A DNA stretch of 64,000 nucleotides from Anoxybacillus tengchongensis (GTDB taxonomy: Bacteria > Bacillota > Bacilli > Bacillales > Anoxybacillaceae). The position numbers and the translations under genes were made by a program. This document shows, one piece after another, positions 17,133-25,786 of this stretch. The notes beneath the pieces are model-generated. The model searched no databases and was not told the origin of the DNA. It worked only from the letters and a program-made list of their open reading frames with translations. The stretch lies in contig NZ_JACHES010000001.1 in NCBI RefSeq assembly GCF_014201585.1, positions 248,001-312,000 on the forward strand, read 5' to 3'. Numbering within the stretch: position 1 is the stretch's first letter; each line of letters opens with the position of its first letter.

Positions 17133-18089
17133 ATGAAAAAATGGAAACAGTACATGTGGCTTTTGGCACTCGTGTTGACGCTCGGATTAGCAGCGTGCAA
17201 CAGTAACGCAGAGCCAGCGAAAGAAACAAAACAAGAGACGAAAACAGAGGAAGTTGCTTTTCCAGTTACCGTCAAAGATGCGGTTGGTGATGTCACGATT
17301 GAAAAAGAACCGACAAAAATCGTTTCACTCATTCCGAGCAATACAGAAATTGCATACGCGTTAGGGCTTGGTGACAAAATTGTCGGTGTCAGCGATTTTG
17401 ATAACTATCCAGAAGATGTGAAAAACAAAGAAAAAATTGGTGGTATGGAGTTTAATGTCGAAAAAATAATTTCGCTTCAACCAGACGTTGTGCTTGCGCA
17501 TGCATCTAGTGCCCACAATGCTGAAGAAGGGTTAAAGCAGTTAAAAGATGCAGGCATTACGGTCATTGTCGTGCCAAATGCGACGTCGTTCAACGACGTA
17601 TATGCGTCCATTGAGCTCATCGGGAAAGCGACAGGGAAAGCGAAAGAAGCAGCGGATGTTGTGCAGCAAATGAAACAAAAAATTGATGCGATTGCTGAAA
17701 AAGCGAAAGAAGTAAAAGAGGAAGCGACAGTTTGGGTCGAAGTTTCTCCTGCACCAGAAATTTATACAGCAGGAAAAGGAACATTTATGGATGAAATGTT
17801 AACGATCATTCACGCGAAAAACGCAGCAGGTGATCAAGAAGGATGGCCGATGTTTACTGAAGAAGATGCGGTGGCATTAAATCCAGACGTCATTATTACG
17901 ACGTATGGCTATTATACGCCAAACGCTGTCGAGCAAGTGCTCGCTCGTCCGGCATGGAAAGAAGTTACTGCGATTAAAAATAAACGAGTATACGATGTCA
18001 ATTCTGATTTAGTTTCTCGTCCAGGGCCACGTTTAGTTGAAGGGGTCGAAGAAATTGCCAAAGTCGTTTATCCAGACATTTTTAAATAA
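17133..18089 (+). CDS. btuF: Cobalamin/corrinoid ABC transporter binding lipoprotein
   Basis: A 318-residue class III solute-binding protein. It has a signal peptide with lipobox LAAC (Cys about 22), then two lobes with the BtuF/FepB signature IVSLIPSNTEIAYALGLGD near 67-85 and a long connecting helix. It captures vitamin B12 and precursors such as cobinamide at the outer membrane face and hands them to BtuC. Start ATG 17133 follows AAAAGGGGG. It is the first gene under the cobalamin riboswitch, and btuC begins inside its 3' end. Confidence 0.9.
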   Translation: MKKWKQYMWLLALVLTLGLAACNSNAEPAKETKQETKTEEVAFPVTVKDAVGDVTIEKEPTKIVSLIPSNTEIAYALGLGDKIVGVSDFDNYPEDVKNKEKIGGMEFNVEKIISLQPDVVLAHASSAHNAEEGLKQLKDAGITVIVVPNATSFNDVYASIELIGKATGKAKEAADVVQQMKQKIDAIAEKAKEVKEEATVWVEVSPAPEIYTAGKGTFMDEMLTIIHAKNAAGDQEGWPMFTEEDAVALNPDVIITTYGYYTPNAVEQVLARPAWKEVTAIKNKRVYDVNSDLVSRPGPRLVEGVEEIAKVVYPDIFK

Positions 18090-19095
18090 TTACATTACTG
18101 CATCAATCATTGCGATCGTTGCATTATTATTAGGGATATCGATTGGATCACAATCGATTCCCTTTTCTTCTATATGGGAAACGTTGTTGCATCATACGTT
18201 TCATACATCAACAAATGTTCCCGCGGCTATTTCGCAAATTATTGTTTCTATTCGCTTACCACGAGTTGTGCTCGCTTTTTTAGTTGGCGCTGCACTAGCA
18301 CTTGCAGGGGTAGCGTTTCAAGGTCTTTTGAAAAACGTTTTAGCTGATCCGTATACGATCGGTGTATCATCTGGTGCAGCTGTTGGAGCGGTCATCGTTT
18401 TCTTTTTTCAGCTTCATCTGTCGTTTCTCGGTCGTTTTACGTTACCGATTGTGAGCATTACGTTTGCGCTCGTGACGTTATTGTTTGTTTTGTTATTTGC
18501 TCGGCTTGCTGAACGCAATATGGGAATTGAAACAATTGTTTTAATCGGTATTATCATGAATGCGTTTTTCGGCTCGGTTATTTCACTTATGGTTGCCTTT
18601 AGCGGTGAGGAATTGCGTCAAGTTATCAGTTGGTTAATGGGAAGTGTCGCGATGCGCGGCTGGCCATATGTTTCTTTATTTGTACCGTTTTTTATCATCG
18701 GCTGCCTCGGCTTATTTGTACATATTCGCGAGTTAAACGCCTTTTCATTTGGAGAGCGAGCAGCTGCAAACATTGGTGTACATGTATTACAAAAAAAGCT
18801 ATTCATTTTACTTAGTGCCTCACTACTTACAGGCGCAGCGGTAGCTGTATCGGGAACGATCGGCTTTGTCGGACTAGTCATTCCGCATATGACTCGTTTG
18901 ATTTGTGGAGCGAATCATCGAAAGTTGTTGCCGCTTTCTTTTTTATATGGTGGCGCATTTTTAGTATTAGCAGATGTCGTGGCGCGAACGATTGTTGCAC
19001 CGCGGGAATTGCCGATCGGAGTCATTACATCGTTGATTGGAGCACCGTTATTTGCGATGTTGTTATTTAAAAGTTTAAAACGGAAGACGGGATGA
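18055..19095 (+). CDS. btuC: Cobalamin ABC transporter permease
   Basis: A FecCD/BtuC-type permease of about 346 residues with around ten membrane helices and the conserved segments VLAFLVGAALALAG, GVSSGAAVG and GFVGLVIPHMTRL. It forms the translocation channel with the BtuD domain of the next protein. No ATG lies near the proper N-terminus. TTG 18055, nine bases after AGGGG, is my choice; TTG 18037 is possible. The gene overlaps btuF by 35 nt in another frame and btuD by 4 nt. Confidence 0.85.
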   Translation: MPKSFIQTFLNNYITASIIAIVALLLGISIGSQSIPFSSIWETLLHHTFHTSTNVPAAISQIIVSIRLPRVVLAFLVGAALALAGVAFQGLLKNVLADPYTIGVSSGAAVGAVIVFFFQLHLSFLGRFTLPIVSITFALVTLLFVLLFARLAERNMGIETIVLIGIIMNAFFGSVISLMVAFSGEELRQVISWLMGSVAMRGWPYVSLFVPFFIIGCLGLFVHIRELNAFSFGERAAANIGVHVLQKKLFILLSASLLTGAAVAVSGTIGFVGLVIPHMTRLICGANHRKLLPLSFLYGGAFLVLADVVARTIVAPRELPIGVITSLIGAPLFAMLLFKSLKRKTG

Positions 19096-20540
19096 ACATG
19101 ATTGATGTGAAGGACGTTTCGTATCAATATGGGGAAAAGCAAGTATTACACCATATTTCATTTACCGTTCATGAAGGGGAGTTTTTTGGTATTTTAGGGC
19201 CGAACGGAAGCGGAAAAACGACGTTAATGAAACTGTTAAGTCGAGAACTGCCGTTACAGCGAGGAAATATTGTTGTTTGCGGACGACATATTGAAACGTA
19301 TAAACCGAAACAATATGCTAAACTTATTGCTGCGTTGCCTCAACATATAGACGTTTCGTTTGGATATACAGTCAAAGAAATGGTTGAGCTTGGACGCTAT
19401 CCTTACCAATCTACTCTTTTTCCTAAATGGACGGAGGAAGATGATCAAGTTGTTGATGAAGCACTTCGTTGTGTGACATTAGCGCATAAACAACATGTTT
19501 TCCTAGAGCAATTAAGCGGCGGAGAACGTCAACGAGCGGCGCTTGCACGTGCGTTAGCACAACAACCGCGCGTATTATTACTAGATGAACCAACGAACCA
19601 TATGGATGTGGCGCAACAGTTCAAGTTGTTAAATTTATTAAAGCAATCGAAGCTTACGGTTGTTGCTATTTTTCATGATATAAATATCGCATCGCTATAT
19701 TGCGATCGTCTTCTTTTTTTGCGAGATGGAAAGGCAGTTGCGTGTGGAACACCGAGAGAGTTGTTGAACGAGTCCATGATTGAGAGCGTATTTGATACAT
19801 GTATGAAACGACATGAACATCCTGTATTACCGAAACCGCTTGTAACGTTCGTTCCGTTTTTAGAACAACCGATTGACGATGTGCCATGGCACGTCACACA
19901 ACATGAAACGATGGTTGTCATTGAAACAATAAAACCGTTTAAAGTGCTTTCTTCGGCCATCGTTGGCGGTGGCACGCGTTGGGCAACGACTTTTGTAAAT
20001 CGCCATGTTTCACTGGACTACCGTTGTGACGATGCTGCACAAGAGATGATTGAATTTTTGCGACAACAAGGTTTTGATGAGCAATGGACCGTTGGGATGA
20101 TGACAGCGGTTGATGTAAGAGATGTTGTGTTTACATCCGCTTATGAACCTGTTCGCCTTTTTGTTGCGGTAACTGCTGGGGTGGGAAATGCCGTTGATAG
20201 CGCGAATGCGTGGCGTCGAACGGATGTGATCGCTTCTCCTGGGACAATTAATACGTTTGTTTTTATTGATGCCCATTTATCGGAAGCAGCGTTTGTGCAA
20301 GCGTTAATGACTGTAACAGAAGCAAAAACAAAGGCTCTGTACGATAAACAAGTCGTTGATACACAAACAAATACAATCGCAACAGGCACATCAACAGATT
20401 GTACTGCCATTGCTGCATCACAACAAGGTACATATTATGAATATGCAGGAACGATTACACCGATCGGCAAACAGCTTGCTCGTTTCGTCTATGAAGCTAC
20501 ACAAATGGCAATCGATCGCTATAATGAACGAAAGGGGTGA
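19092..20540 (+). CDS. btuD: BtuD-CbiZ fusion: corrinoid import ATPase plus adenosylcobinamide amidohydrolase
   Basis: A 482-residue two-domain protein. Residues 1-255 are an ABC ATPase: Walker A GPNGSGKTT (36-44), signature LSGGE (141-145), Walker B LLLDEP (162-167) and switch H195. Residues about 270-480 match CbiZ, the amidohydrolase that removes aminopropanol from adenosylcobinamide to give adenosylcobyric acid; GGGTRWATTFVNRHV (292-306) is a recognisable part. Imported incomplete corrinoids can thus be remodelled at the membrane. B. subtilis YvrA has the same architecture as far as I know. It starts as ATGA on the btuC stop. Confidence 0.9.
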   Translation: MNMIDVKDVSYQYGEKQVLHHISFTVHEGEFFGILGPNGSGKTTLMKLLSRELPLQRGNIVVCGRHIETYKPKQYAKLIAALPQHIDVSFGYTVKEMVELGRYPYQSTLFPKWTEEDDQVVDEALRCVTLAHKQHVFLEQLSGGERQRAALARALAQQPRVLLLDEPTNHMDVAQQFKLLNLLKQSKLTVVAIFHDINIASLYCDRLLFLRDGKAVACGTPRELLNESMIESVFDTCMKRHEHPVLPKPLVTFVPFLEQPIDDVPWHVTQHETMVVIETIKPFKVLSSAIVGGGTRWATTFVNRHVSLDYRCDDAAQEMIEFLRQQGFDEQWTVGMMTAVDVRDVVFTSAYEPVRLFVAVTAGVGNAVDSANAWRRTDVIASPGTINTFVFIDAHLSEAAFVQALMTVTEAKTKALYDKQVVDTQTNTIATGTSTDCTAIAASQQGTYYEYAGTITPIGKQLARFVYEATQMAIDRYNERKG

Positions 20541-20546
20541 GAATCG

Positions 20547-21479
20547 GTGGCGCACGTGTGGGCTATATTACTTGCGCTTTTGCTTGACCGCATATTCGCT
20601 GATCCTCATCGCTTTCATCCTGTTTGTTGGATCGGACAAGTGATTACGTATATGGATCGTCGCTTGAATAAAGGAAAATGGCGAAAAGGAAAAGGGTTAC
20701 TCACGCTTTTTGTCGTTTGTACGCTTACGCTTGTCGTGAGCTATAGTGTCATTACTGTTGCGTATCGGTTTTCTTTTTTAGTTGGCATGTTTATCGAAGC
20801 GATGATCATTTTTGTTTCTATTGCTCCGACAAGCTTAGCAAAAGCCGCATACAGCGTGCTTGAGCCACTAAAAAGAGGTGACATGGAGGAAGCGAGAAAA
20901 AACGTGGCGATGATTGTCGGGCGTGATACAGAGATGTTACAAGAAGATGGAATCGTGCGTGCATGTGTGGAAACGGTAGCGGAAAATACGAGCGATGGAG
21001 TGACAGCGCCCCTTTTTTATGCTTTTCTTGGCGGTGGGGCTTTGGCGATGTTGTATCGTGCTGTGAATACGTGCGATTCAATGCTTGGCTATAAAAGCGA
21101 ACGATATGTCCAATTCGGCTGGGCGTCTGCTCGCTTAGATGATGTACTCAATTACATTCCTGCAAGATTAACAGCGTTTGTTATGCTTCTTGTCCATCGT
21201 GCTAACAAGCGGGCATGGACATTATTATTTCGTGATGCCAACAACCATCCAAGTCCAAACAGCGGATGGTGCGAGGCAGCGGTGGCCGCATTATTAGGCA
21301 TTCAACTTGGTGGGGTGAATACATACAAAGGTGTCGTATCGATTCGTCCGACGATTGGTGATCCGTCTGTTCCACTTGCGTCCGCGCATATTGAACAAGC
21401 TGTGGCGATAATGAAACGAACGACAGTTGCTTTTACGATTGGGGGGAGCTTGCTTGCATTTGCCTGTACATGGAGCTAA
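20547..21479 (+). CDS. cbiB: Adenosylcobinamide-phosphate synthase
   Basis: A 310-residue CbiB/CobD-type membrane enzyme with several hydrophobic helices and the conserved stretches LDRIFADPHRFHPV near 11-24, VAENTSDGVTAPLFYAF near 146-162 and RLDDVLNYIPARLTA. It couples adenosylcobyric acid with (R)-1-amino-2-propanol O-phosphate. GTG 20547 follows AAAGGGGTGAG. It connects the CbiZ product with the CobD product of the next gene. Confidence 0.92.
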   Translation: MAHVWAILLALLLDRIFADPHRFHPVCWIGQVITYMDRRLNKGKWRKGKGLLTLFVVCTLTLVVSYSVITVAYRFSFLVGMFIEAMIIFVSIAPTSLAKAAYSVLEPLKRGDMEEARKNVAMIVGRDTEMLQEDGIVRACVETVAENTSDGVTAPLFYAFLGGGALAMLYRAVNTCDSMLGYKSERYVQFGWASARLDDVLNYIPARLTAFVMLLVHRANKRAWTLLFRDANNHPSPNSGWCEAAVAALLGIQLGGVNTYKGVVSIRPTIGDPSVPLASAHIEQAVAIMKRTTVAFTIGGSLLAFACTWS

Positions 21480-22509
21480 TCCGCATCGTTTATATGAAGC
21501 GATGAAAATGAATATGCCAAGCGAATATATCGATTTTAGTGTAAATGTAAATCCGCTTTCGCTCCCAGACGAATATATGCTAAACAAAAAACAATGGTTT
21601 CGTTGGATGAGTGAGTATCCAGAAGAGCGAAGTGAGGCGCTTCGCACGATCATTGCCGAACGAGAACATGTCATGCCGTCAAACGTCTTTGTTGGAAATG
21701 GTGCTGCCGAGTGCATTTATTTGCTTGCTGAACAATTTGCAGGAAAACATATCGGTATTATCGAGCCAACGTTTTCAGAATATCGTCAGGCATGTGAAGC
21801 GTACGGTTGTACTGTTCAGTCTTTTATGTTAGATAAACATTGGCACCCACCAATTGACCAAGTGATCGAGCGTTTGCCGTCTTTACACGCTCTATTCGTT
21901 TGCCATCCGAACAATCCAACGGGCACGGTATGGTCAAAAGAAACGATGTATGCTTTGTTGAGAGCGGCAAATGATGAAGGAGTATATATTATTGTTGATG
22001 AAGCGTTTTACGACTTTTGGCTTGACGGTTATGCTGTTTCTCCATTTTTGCGTACGTTTGATCGTTTAATTGTATTGCGATCGTTAACGAAAATGTATCG
22101 ACTAGCAGGTGTGCGACTCGGTTATGTGCTCGCACACGAACATGTTGTAAACAAGTTAATGAAGAAACAGCCGCCGTGGAGCGTTAATACGATTGCTCAA
22201 CAAATGGCGAAACAATTATTAAAAGACGGTGCATTTGTGGAACGAACAAAAGCGTATATTGCATCGGAGCAGAAGCGATTATTTTCGCAATTTACAGAAC
22301 TCGGCTATATATATACACCATCTGTCGTCAATTTTTATATGTTGCATGATGAGACGATGACGCTATTCCCATTTCTTTTACAACATGGCATTGTCGCTCG
22401 TCATACGTTTAATTTTCAAGGGCTTGATGGTAAATATGTTCGTTTAGCCATTCGAACGAAAGAAGAAAATGATTGCCTTCTTTCTTGTTTAAGAAGGTGG
22501 AAGACATGA
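21454..22509 (+). CDS. cobD: L-threonine-phosphate decarboxylase (PLP)
   Basis: A fold type I PLP enzyme of about 351 residues, related to histidinol-phosphate aminotransferase but starting with the CobD-like HGANPHRLYEAM. DFSVNVNPL, CHPNNPTG and SLTKMYRLAGVRLGY (Schiff-base lysine about K213) are visible. It decarboxylates L-threonine O-phosphate to aminopropanol phosphate for CbiB. TTG 21454, five bases after GGGGGGAG, suits the family N-terminus; TTG 21460 is possible. It overlaps cbiB by 26 nt and cobU by 4. Context separates it from HisC. Confidence 0.85.
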   Translation: MHLPVHGANPHRLYEAMKMNMPSEYIDFSVNVNPLSLPDEYMLNKKQWFRWMSEYPEERSEALRTIIAEREHVMPSNVFVGNGAAECIYLLAEQFAGKHIGIIEPTFSEYRQACEAYGCTVQSFMLDKHWHPPIDQVIERLPSLHALFVCHPNNPTGTVWSKETMYALLRAANDEGVYIIVDEAFYDFWLDGYAVSPFLRTFDRLIVLRSLTKMYRLAGVRLGYVLAHEHVVNKLMKKQPPWSVNTIAQQMAKQLLKDGAFVERTKAYIASEQKRLFSQFTELGYIYTPSVVNFYMLHDETMTLFPFLLQHGIVARHTFNFQGLDGKYVRLAIRTKEENDCLLSCLRRWKT

Positions 22510-23057
22510 TCATATTTATTAGCGGTGGTGTACGTAGTGGAAAATCTTCATTGGCGGAACAATGCGCGAAAAAGATAGCAGAAGCGGGTGATTCGCTTCA
22601 TTATATCGCCACAGCGGTGCGGACAGATGAAGAAATGGAAGCGCGTATCATTCATCATCAACAACAGCGAAAATATGATCGTTGGCAAACGTGGGAACAG
22701 CCGTATGATCTCGATCAGATCATTCCTATTTTTTCTAACCGTCATATCGTATTGCTTGATTGTTTAACAAATTTGTGGGCTAATGAGCTGTTTCGTGATG
22801 AGCGATGGCATATAGAGGAGAAAGCACCGCGCATCGTGCAACAAATCAAAAAATTGGGCGATCAAGCGAAAGCATGTATAGTTGTAAGTAACGAAATATT
22901 TTATGATGGTATACCTCATGAACAAGGAACGTATGCATATATGCGCGGACTCGGTTTATTGCACCAACACATTGTTTCATTCAGTGATGTAGCCATGTTG
23001 ATGCGTTACGGTTTGCCGATTGTAAAGAAAGGAAGATGGCCATGTGGCGCGGAGTGA
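22506..23057 (+). CDS. cobU: Adenosylcobinamide kinase / guanylyltransferase
   Basis: A 183-residue CobU with P-loop GGVRSGKSS (7-15), the guanylylated histidine region RIIHHQQQR (47-55) and SNEIFYDGIPHEQ. It phosphorylates adenosylcobinamide and transfers GMP to give AdoCbi-GDP. ATG 22506 overlaps the cobD stop (ATGA) and gives the normal N-terminus MIIFISGG. The intact motifs contrast with the degraded paralogue at 24291. Confidence 0.93.
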   Translation: MIIFISGGVRSGKSSLAEQCAKKIAEAGDSLHYIATAVRTDEEMEARIIHHQQQRKYDRWQTWEQPYDLDQIIPIFSNRHIVLLDCLTNLWANELFRDERWHIEEKAPRIVQQIKKLGDQAKACIVVSNEIFYDGIPHEQGTYAYMRGLGLLHQHIVSFSDVAMLMRYGLPIVKKGRWPCGAE

Positions 23058-23785
23058 TCTTAGCGATACAGTTTTTAACTGTGTTTCCTATTCGTATGCA
23101 AGTGGAATGGAACGAACGAACAGCGCGCGGAGCTGTCCTTTCATTTCCGTTCGTCGGTGCAATCATCGGCACGTTTCTTGTTGCCCAACATGAGCTATTG
23201 TTTAATCACGTTTCTTTGCTCGTCTTATCGTTTTCATTCCTATTTTCCTCTATCTTTCTGTCAGGGGGACTGCATGCGGACGGGTGGATGGATTGTAGCG
23301 ATGCGTATTTTTCATATCGTGATCGAAAACGCCGCCTTGACATTATGAGCGACTCGCGCGTTGGGGCGTTTGCGGTGTTATCGATTTTATTTTTGCTTGG
23401 CTTTCGCTTCGTTTTCATATTTGAAACGGTCGCACATATGTCATTGTTTTCTCTTTTTTGTATTCCGTTATTTTCTCGCCTTGGAATGACAGTGCTTTTA
23501 TTGACAACACCGCTGGCGAAACAAACAGGCATGGCAGCTGCATTTCGTCAATATGTCGATTACCAATATGTGCCGGCTATCATCATGTACGGGCTCATTG
23601 CTTTCTTATCGCGTGAAACGATCGTGTTATTTATAGCATTGGTGTTATTTTATGTTGTCGCACGCGCGTTTGTAGTGAAGCAGTTTGGTGGGATAACAGG
23701 CGACGTGCTTGGCGCGTTCATTGAAGGGAGCGAAACCTTTTTATGGCTCATCATTTGGCTATTACATACATTCGTCATTTTGTAA
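23042..23785 (+). CDS. cobS: Cobalamin synthase
   Basis: A 247-residue polytopic membrane protein with the family signature GGLHADGWMDCSDA near 74-87 and DSRVGAFAV near 104-112. It joins AdoCbi-GDP to alpha-ribazole (phosphate), the last nucleotide-loop step. ATG 23042 is better spaced from AAAGGAAG than ATG 23036. The gene begins 16 nt before cobU ends. Confidence 0.92.
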   Translation: MWRGVILAIQFLTVFPIRMQVEWNERTARGAVLSFPFVGAIIGTFLVAQHELLFNHVSLLVLSFSFLFSSIFLSGGLHADGWMDCSDAYFSYRDRKRRLDIMSDSRVGAFAVLSILFLLGFRFVFIFETVAHMSLFSLFCIPLFSRLGMTVLLLTTPLAKQTGMAAAFRQYVDYQYVPAIIMYGLIAFLSRETIVLFIALVLFYVVARAFVVKQFGGITGDVLGAFIEGSETFLWLIIWLLHTFVIL

Positions 23786-24339
23786 CGAAAGAAAATGAAG
23801 CGAAGCAATATATCGGTTGGACGAATGTGCCGATTGTCAAACAACCGAATGTGTCGCATCAGCTTGAAGCGGACATCGTTATGGCAAGTGATTTGCTTCG
23901 TTGTCGACAAACGGCACAGCTTTTATTCCGAGATGTTGTTATTGAATGTTCGTATCGTTGGCGTGAACTCCATTTTGGCGATTTTGAAGGAAAAACATAT
24001 GAACAATTGCAAACGGTTGAAGCGTATCGCTACTGGCTCGGCGATCCATTTCGTTATGCGCCTCCAAACGGAGAGACGTTTACCGATTTTGAAGCACGGG
24101 TGGAACAAGCGATTGACGATGTTGTTCGTCGGTCGGTGTCGCATGTTGTTGTTGTGACGCATGGCGGAGTGATTCGTTATGTGTTATCACAGTACGCACC
24201 AGACGTACGTCCGTTTTGGGAATGGCACGTCTCTTTTGGCGAAGGAGTGACACTTTATAATACGAAAGAACGATGGAGGGAGAGAAAGCGATGCATTTCG
24301 TTAGCGGCGGTGCGTTTCAAGGAAAACGAAAATGGGTAA
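23743..24339 (+). CDS. cobC: Alpha-ribazole phosphatase (histidine phosphatase family)
   Basis: A phosphoglycerate-mutase-like phosphatase of 198 residues or slightly fewer. The nucleophile is in IRHFVT (the usual RHG is RHF here), CRQTA supplies an arginine, HFGDFEGKTYEQ the acid region, and VVTHGGVIR the second histidine. It removes phosphate from alpha-ribazole phosphate or adenosylcobalamin phosphate. The start is uncertain: ATG 23743 has a Shine-Dalgarno 12 nt away, TTG 23755 is closer to the strand. It overlaps cobS by 43 nt. Confidence 0.85.
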   Translation: MAHHLAITYIRHFVTKENEAKQYIGWTNVPIVKQPNVSHQLEADIVMASDLLRCRQTAQLLFRDVVIECSYRWRELHFGDFEGKTYEQLQTVEAYRYWLGDPFRYAPPNGETFTDFEARVEQAIDDVVRRSVSHVVVVTHGGVIRYVLSQYAPDVRPFWEWHVSFGEGVTLYNTKERWRERKRCISLAAVRFKENENG

Positions 24340-24719
24340 ACGCATATTATTCATTAACGCATACGCCACACGTTTGGCATTGTGCATATGAACAGCCGTT
24401 TTCATTTCCAAACGGTCATGAACATGCCACTATTGTTGTGCTTGAAGGAATTGAGCAATGGATTCGCGAATATTTCTTTCCTTATACAACACGTGAAAAA
24501 GAAGCAATCATGTCGTATATGTATGCGTGGGAAAGATGGGAAAAAGAGGGGAGACGGACGGTCATTTGGATTGGCTGTGATATTAGTCAAGGAATTGTGC
24601 CAATTGATGCGCATGAACGAGCGTGGCGAGATGTGGTAGGCTGGACGTATCAACAGCTTGCGCGCATATGTAACCGTGTGGATTACATATGGTGTGGTAT
24701 GCATGAACAAATAAAATAG
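24291..24719 (+). CDS. Degenerate CobU-like protein
   Basis: A 142-residue protein starting FVSGGAFQGKRKWV, which lines up with the CobU P-loop, but the Ser/Thr after GK is Arg. Its C-terminus (GCDISQGIVPIDAHERAWRD, then GWTYQQLARICNRVDYIW) resembles the CobU stretch SNEVGxGIVPxxxxxRxxRD. The middle, with the guanylylation histidine, is shortened and diverged. ATG 24291 follows GGAGGGAGA; an earlier ATG at 24273 overlaps the Shine-Dalgarno. It lies within the B12 operon between cobC and the adenosyltransferase, so it is probably kept for a corrinoid-related task, perhaps regulatory or structural. I would not call it a pseudogene. Confidence 0.7.
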   Translation: MHFVSGGAFQGKRKWVNAYYSLTHTPHVWHCAYEQPFSFPNGHEHATIVVLEGIEQWIREYFFPYTTREKEAIMSYMYAWERWEKEGRRTVIWIGCDISQGIVPIDAHERAWRDVVGWTYQQLARICNRVDYIWCGMHEQIK

Positions 24720-24731
24720 GGGTGATTGACT

Positions 24732-25313
24732 ATGAAATTGTACACGAAAACAGGAGATCAAGGGCAAACGAGTTTAGTTGGTGGACGAGTTGATAAAAAC
24801 CATATGCGTGTGGAAGCATACGGAACGATTGATGAAGCAAATTCAGTCATCGGTTGGGCGATGACGTTATTGCAAGATGAGAAATTTCGCGATATTTATC
24901 AAGAACTACAGCGCATTCAACATGAGCTGTTTGATTGTGGAGGCGACTTAGCGATCGTTAGTGAAAAAATGCCGTACAAAGTGAAAGAAGATATGGTGAC
25001 GTTTTTAGAGGAACGGATTGATGCATATATTCAACAAGCGCCACCGCTAGAACGGTTTATTTTGCCGGGAGGGTCACCGCAGGCAGCTGCGTTACATATG
25101 GCACGTACAGTAACGCGGAGGGCGGAACGTTGTGTCGTGGCGTTAATGAAACAAGAACAAATGAACAAAGTCGTTTTGCAATATATTAACCGTTTATCAG
25201 ACTATTTATTTGCAGTTGCGCGCGTTGTCAACGCTCGCTTGCAAGTGAAAGACGTAGAATATGAACGGAGTGCGATCGTGTTTCGTGATAAAGAAGAAAA
25301 GAAGGGAGAATGA
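24732..25313 (+). CDS. pduO: ATP:cob(I)alamin adenosyltransferase, PduO type
   Basis: A 193-residue PduO-family enzyme with N-terminal YTKTGDQGQTSLVGG (ATP-binding), RVEAYGTIDEANS near 28-40, and FILPGGSPQAAALHMARTVTRRAER near 115-139, all family hallmarks. It adenosylates cob(I)alamin or cobinamide, giving the forms used by CbiZ, CbiB and CobU and by coenzyme-B12 enzymes. ATG 24732 lies behind AGGGGTGAT. The stop overlaps the triple-ATG start of the next gene. Confidence 0.93.
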   Translation: MKLYTKTGDQGQTSLVGGRVDKNHMRVEAYGTIDEANSVIGWAMTLLQDEKFRDIYQELQRIQHELFDCGGDLAIVSEKMPYKVKEDMVTFLEERIDAYIQQAPPLERFILPGGSPQAAALHMARTVTRRAERCVVALMKQEQMNKVVLQYINRLSDYLFAVARVVNARLQVKDVEYERSAIVFRDKEEKKGE

Positions 25314-25315
25314 TG

Positions 25316-25786
25316 ATGCGGCGTCTGACGTTGCTTGTTATGTTTATTAGTTTATCAGTCATCGGTTCGCTTATAAAAATCCCATTTACAATTGGCAGCA
25401 TTGCGCTCGATAGCGCCCCTGCGGTTGTAGCGGCCTTTTTACTCGGTCCGACGGCGGCTGCGCTCATTGCTAGTGTCGGTCATATTGTATCTGCGTTGTT
25501 TGGCGGTTTTCCGCTCGGGCCATTTCATCTGCTTGTAGCGTGTGAAATGGCTACGCTTTTGTATGTTGTCGGCTTACTCATAAAAAGAGGTTGGCTCATT
25601 TACAGTTATATATGTTTTTTTATAGGCAACGCATTTATTGCACCGTTGCCATTTATATGGATTATTAGTCCAGCATTTGTTTTATCTATTGTCCCTTCTC
25701 TTGCGTTAGCAACGGCAGTCAATTTGGCGATTGCTATTGTTGTTTCAAAAGCGTTACAACGTGTCAGGGGGGAGCAGCATGCGTGA
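25316..25786 (+). CDS. cblT: Alpha-ribazole transporter CblT (ECF S-component-like)
   Basis: A hydrophobic protein of about 156 residues with five to six helices, in the style of ECF transporter substrate-binding (S) components. The position next to an AIR-synthase-like gene in a B12 operon matches the CblT-CblS pair described in Listeria and Geobacillus, where CblT imports alpha-ribazole. Three consecutive ATGs (25310, 25313, 25316) follow AGGGAG; spacing favours the last. No ECF ATPase or T component is encoded in this window. The name rests on context plus membrane topology. Confidence 0.72.
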   Translation: MRRLTLLVMFISLSVIGSLIKIPFTIGSIALDSAPAVVAAFLLGPTAAALIASVGHIVSALFGGFPLGPFHLLVACEMATLLYVVGLLIKRGWLIYSYICFFIGNAFIAPLPFIWIISPAFVLSIVPSLALATAVNLAIAIVVSKALQRVRGEQHA

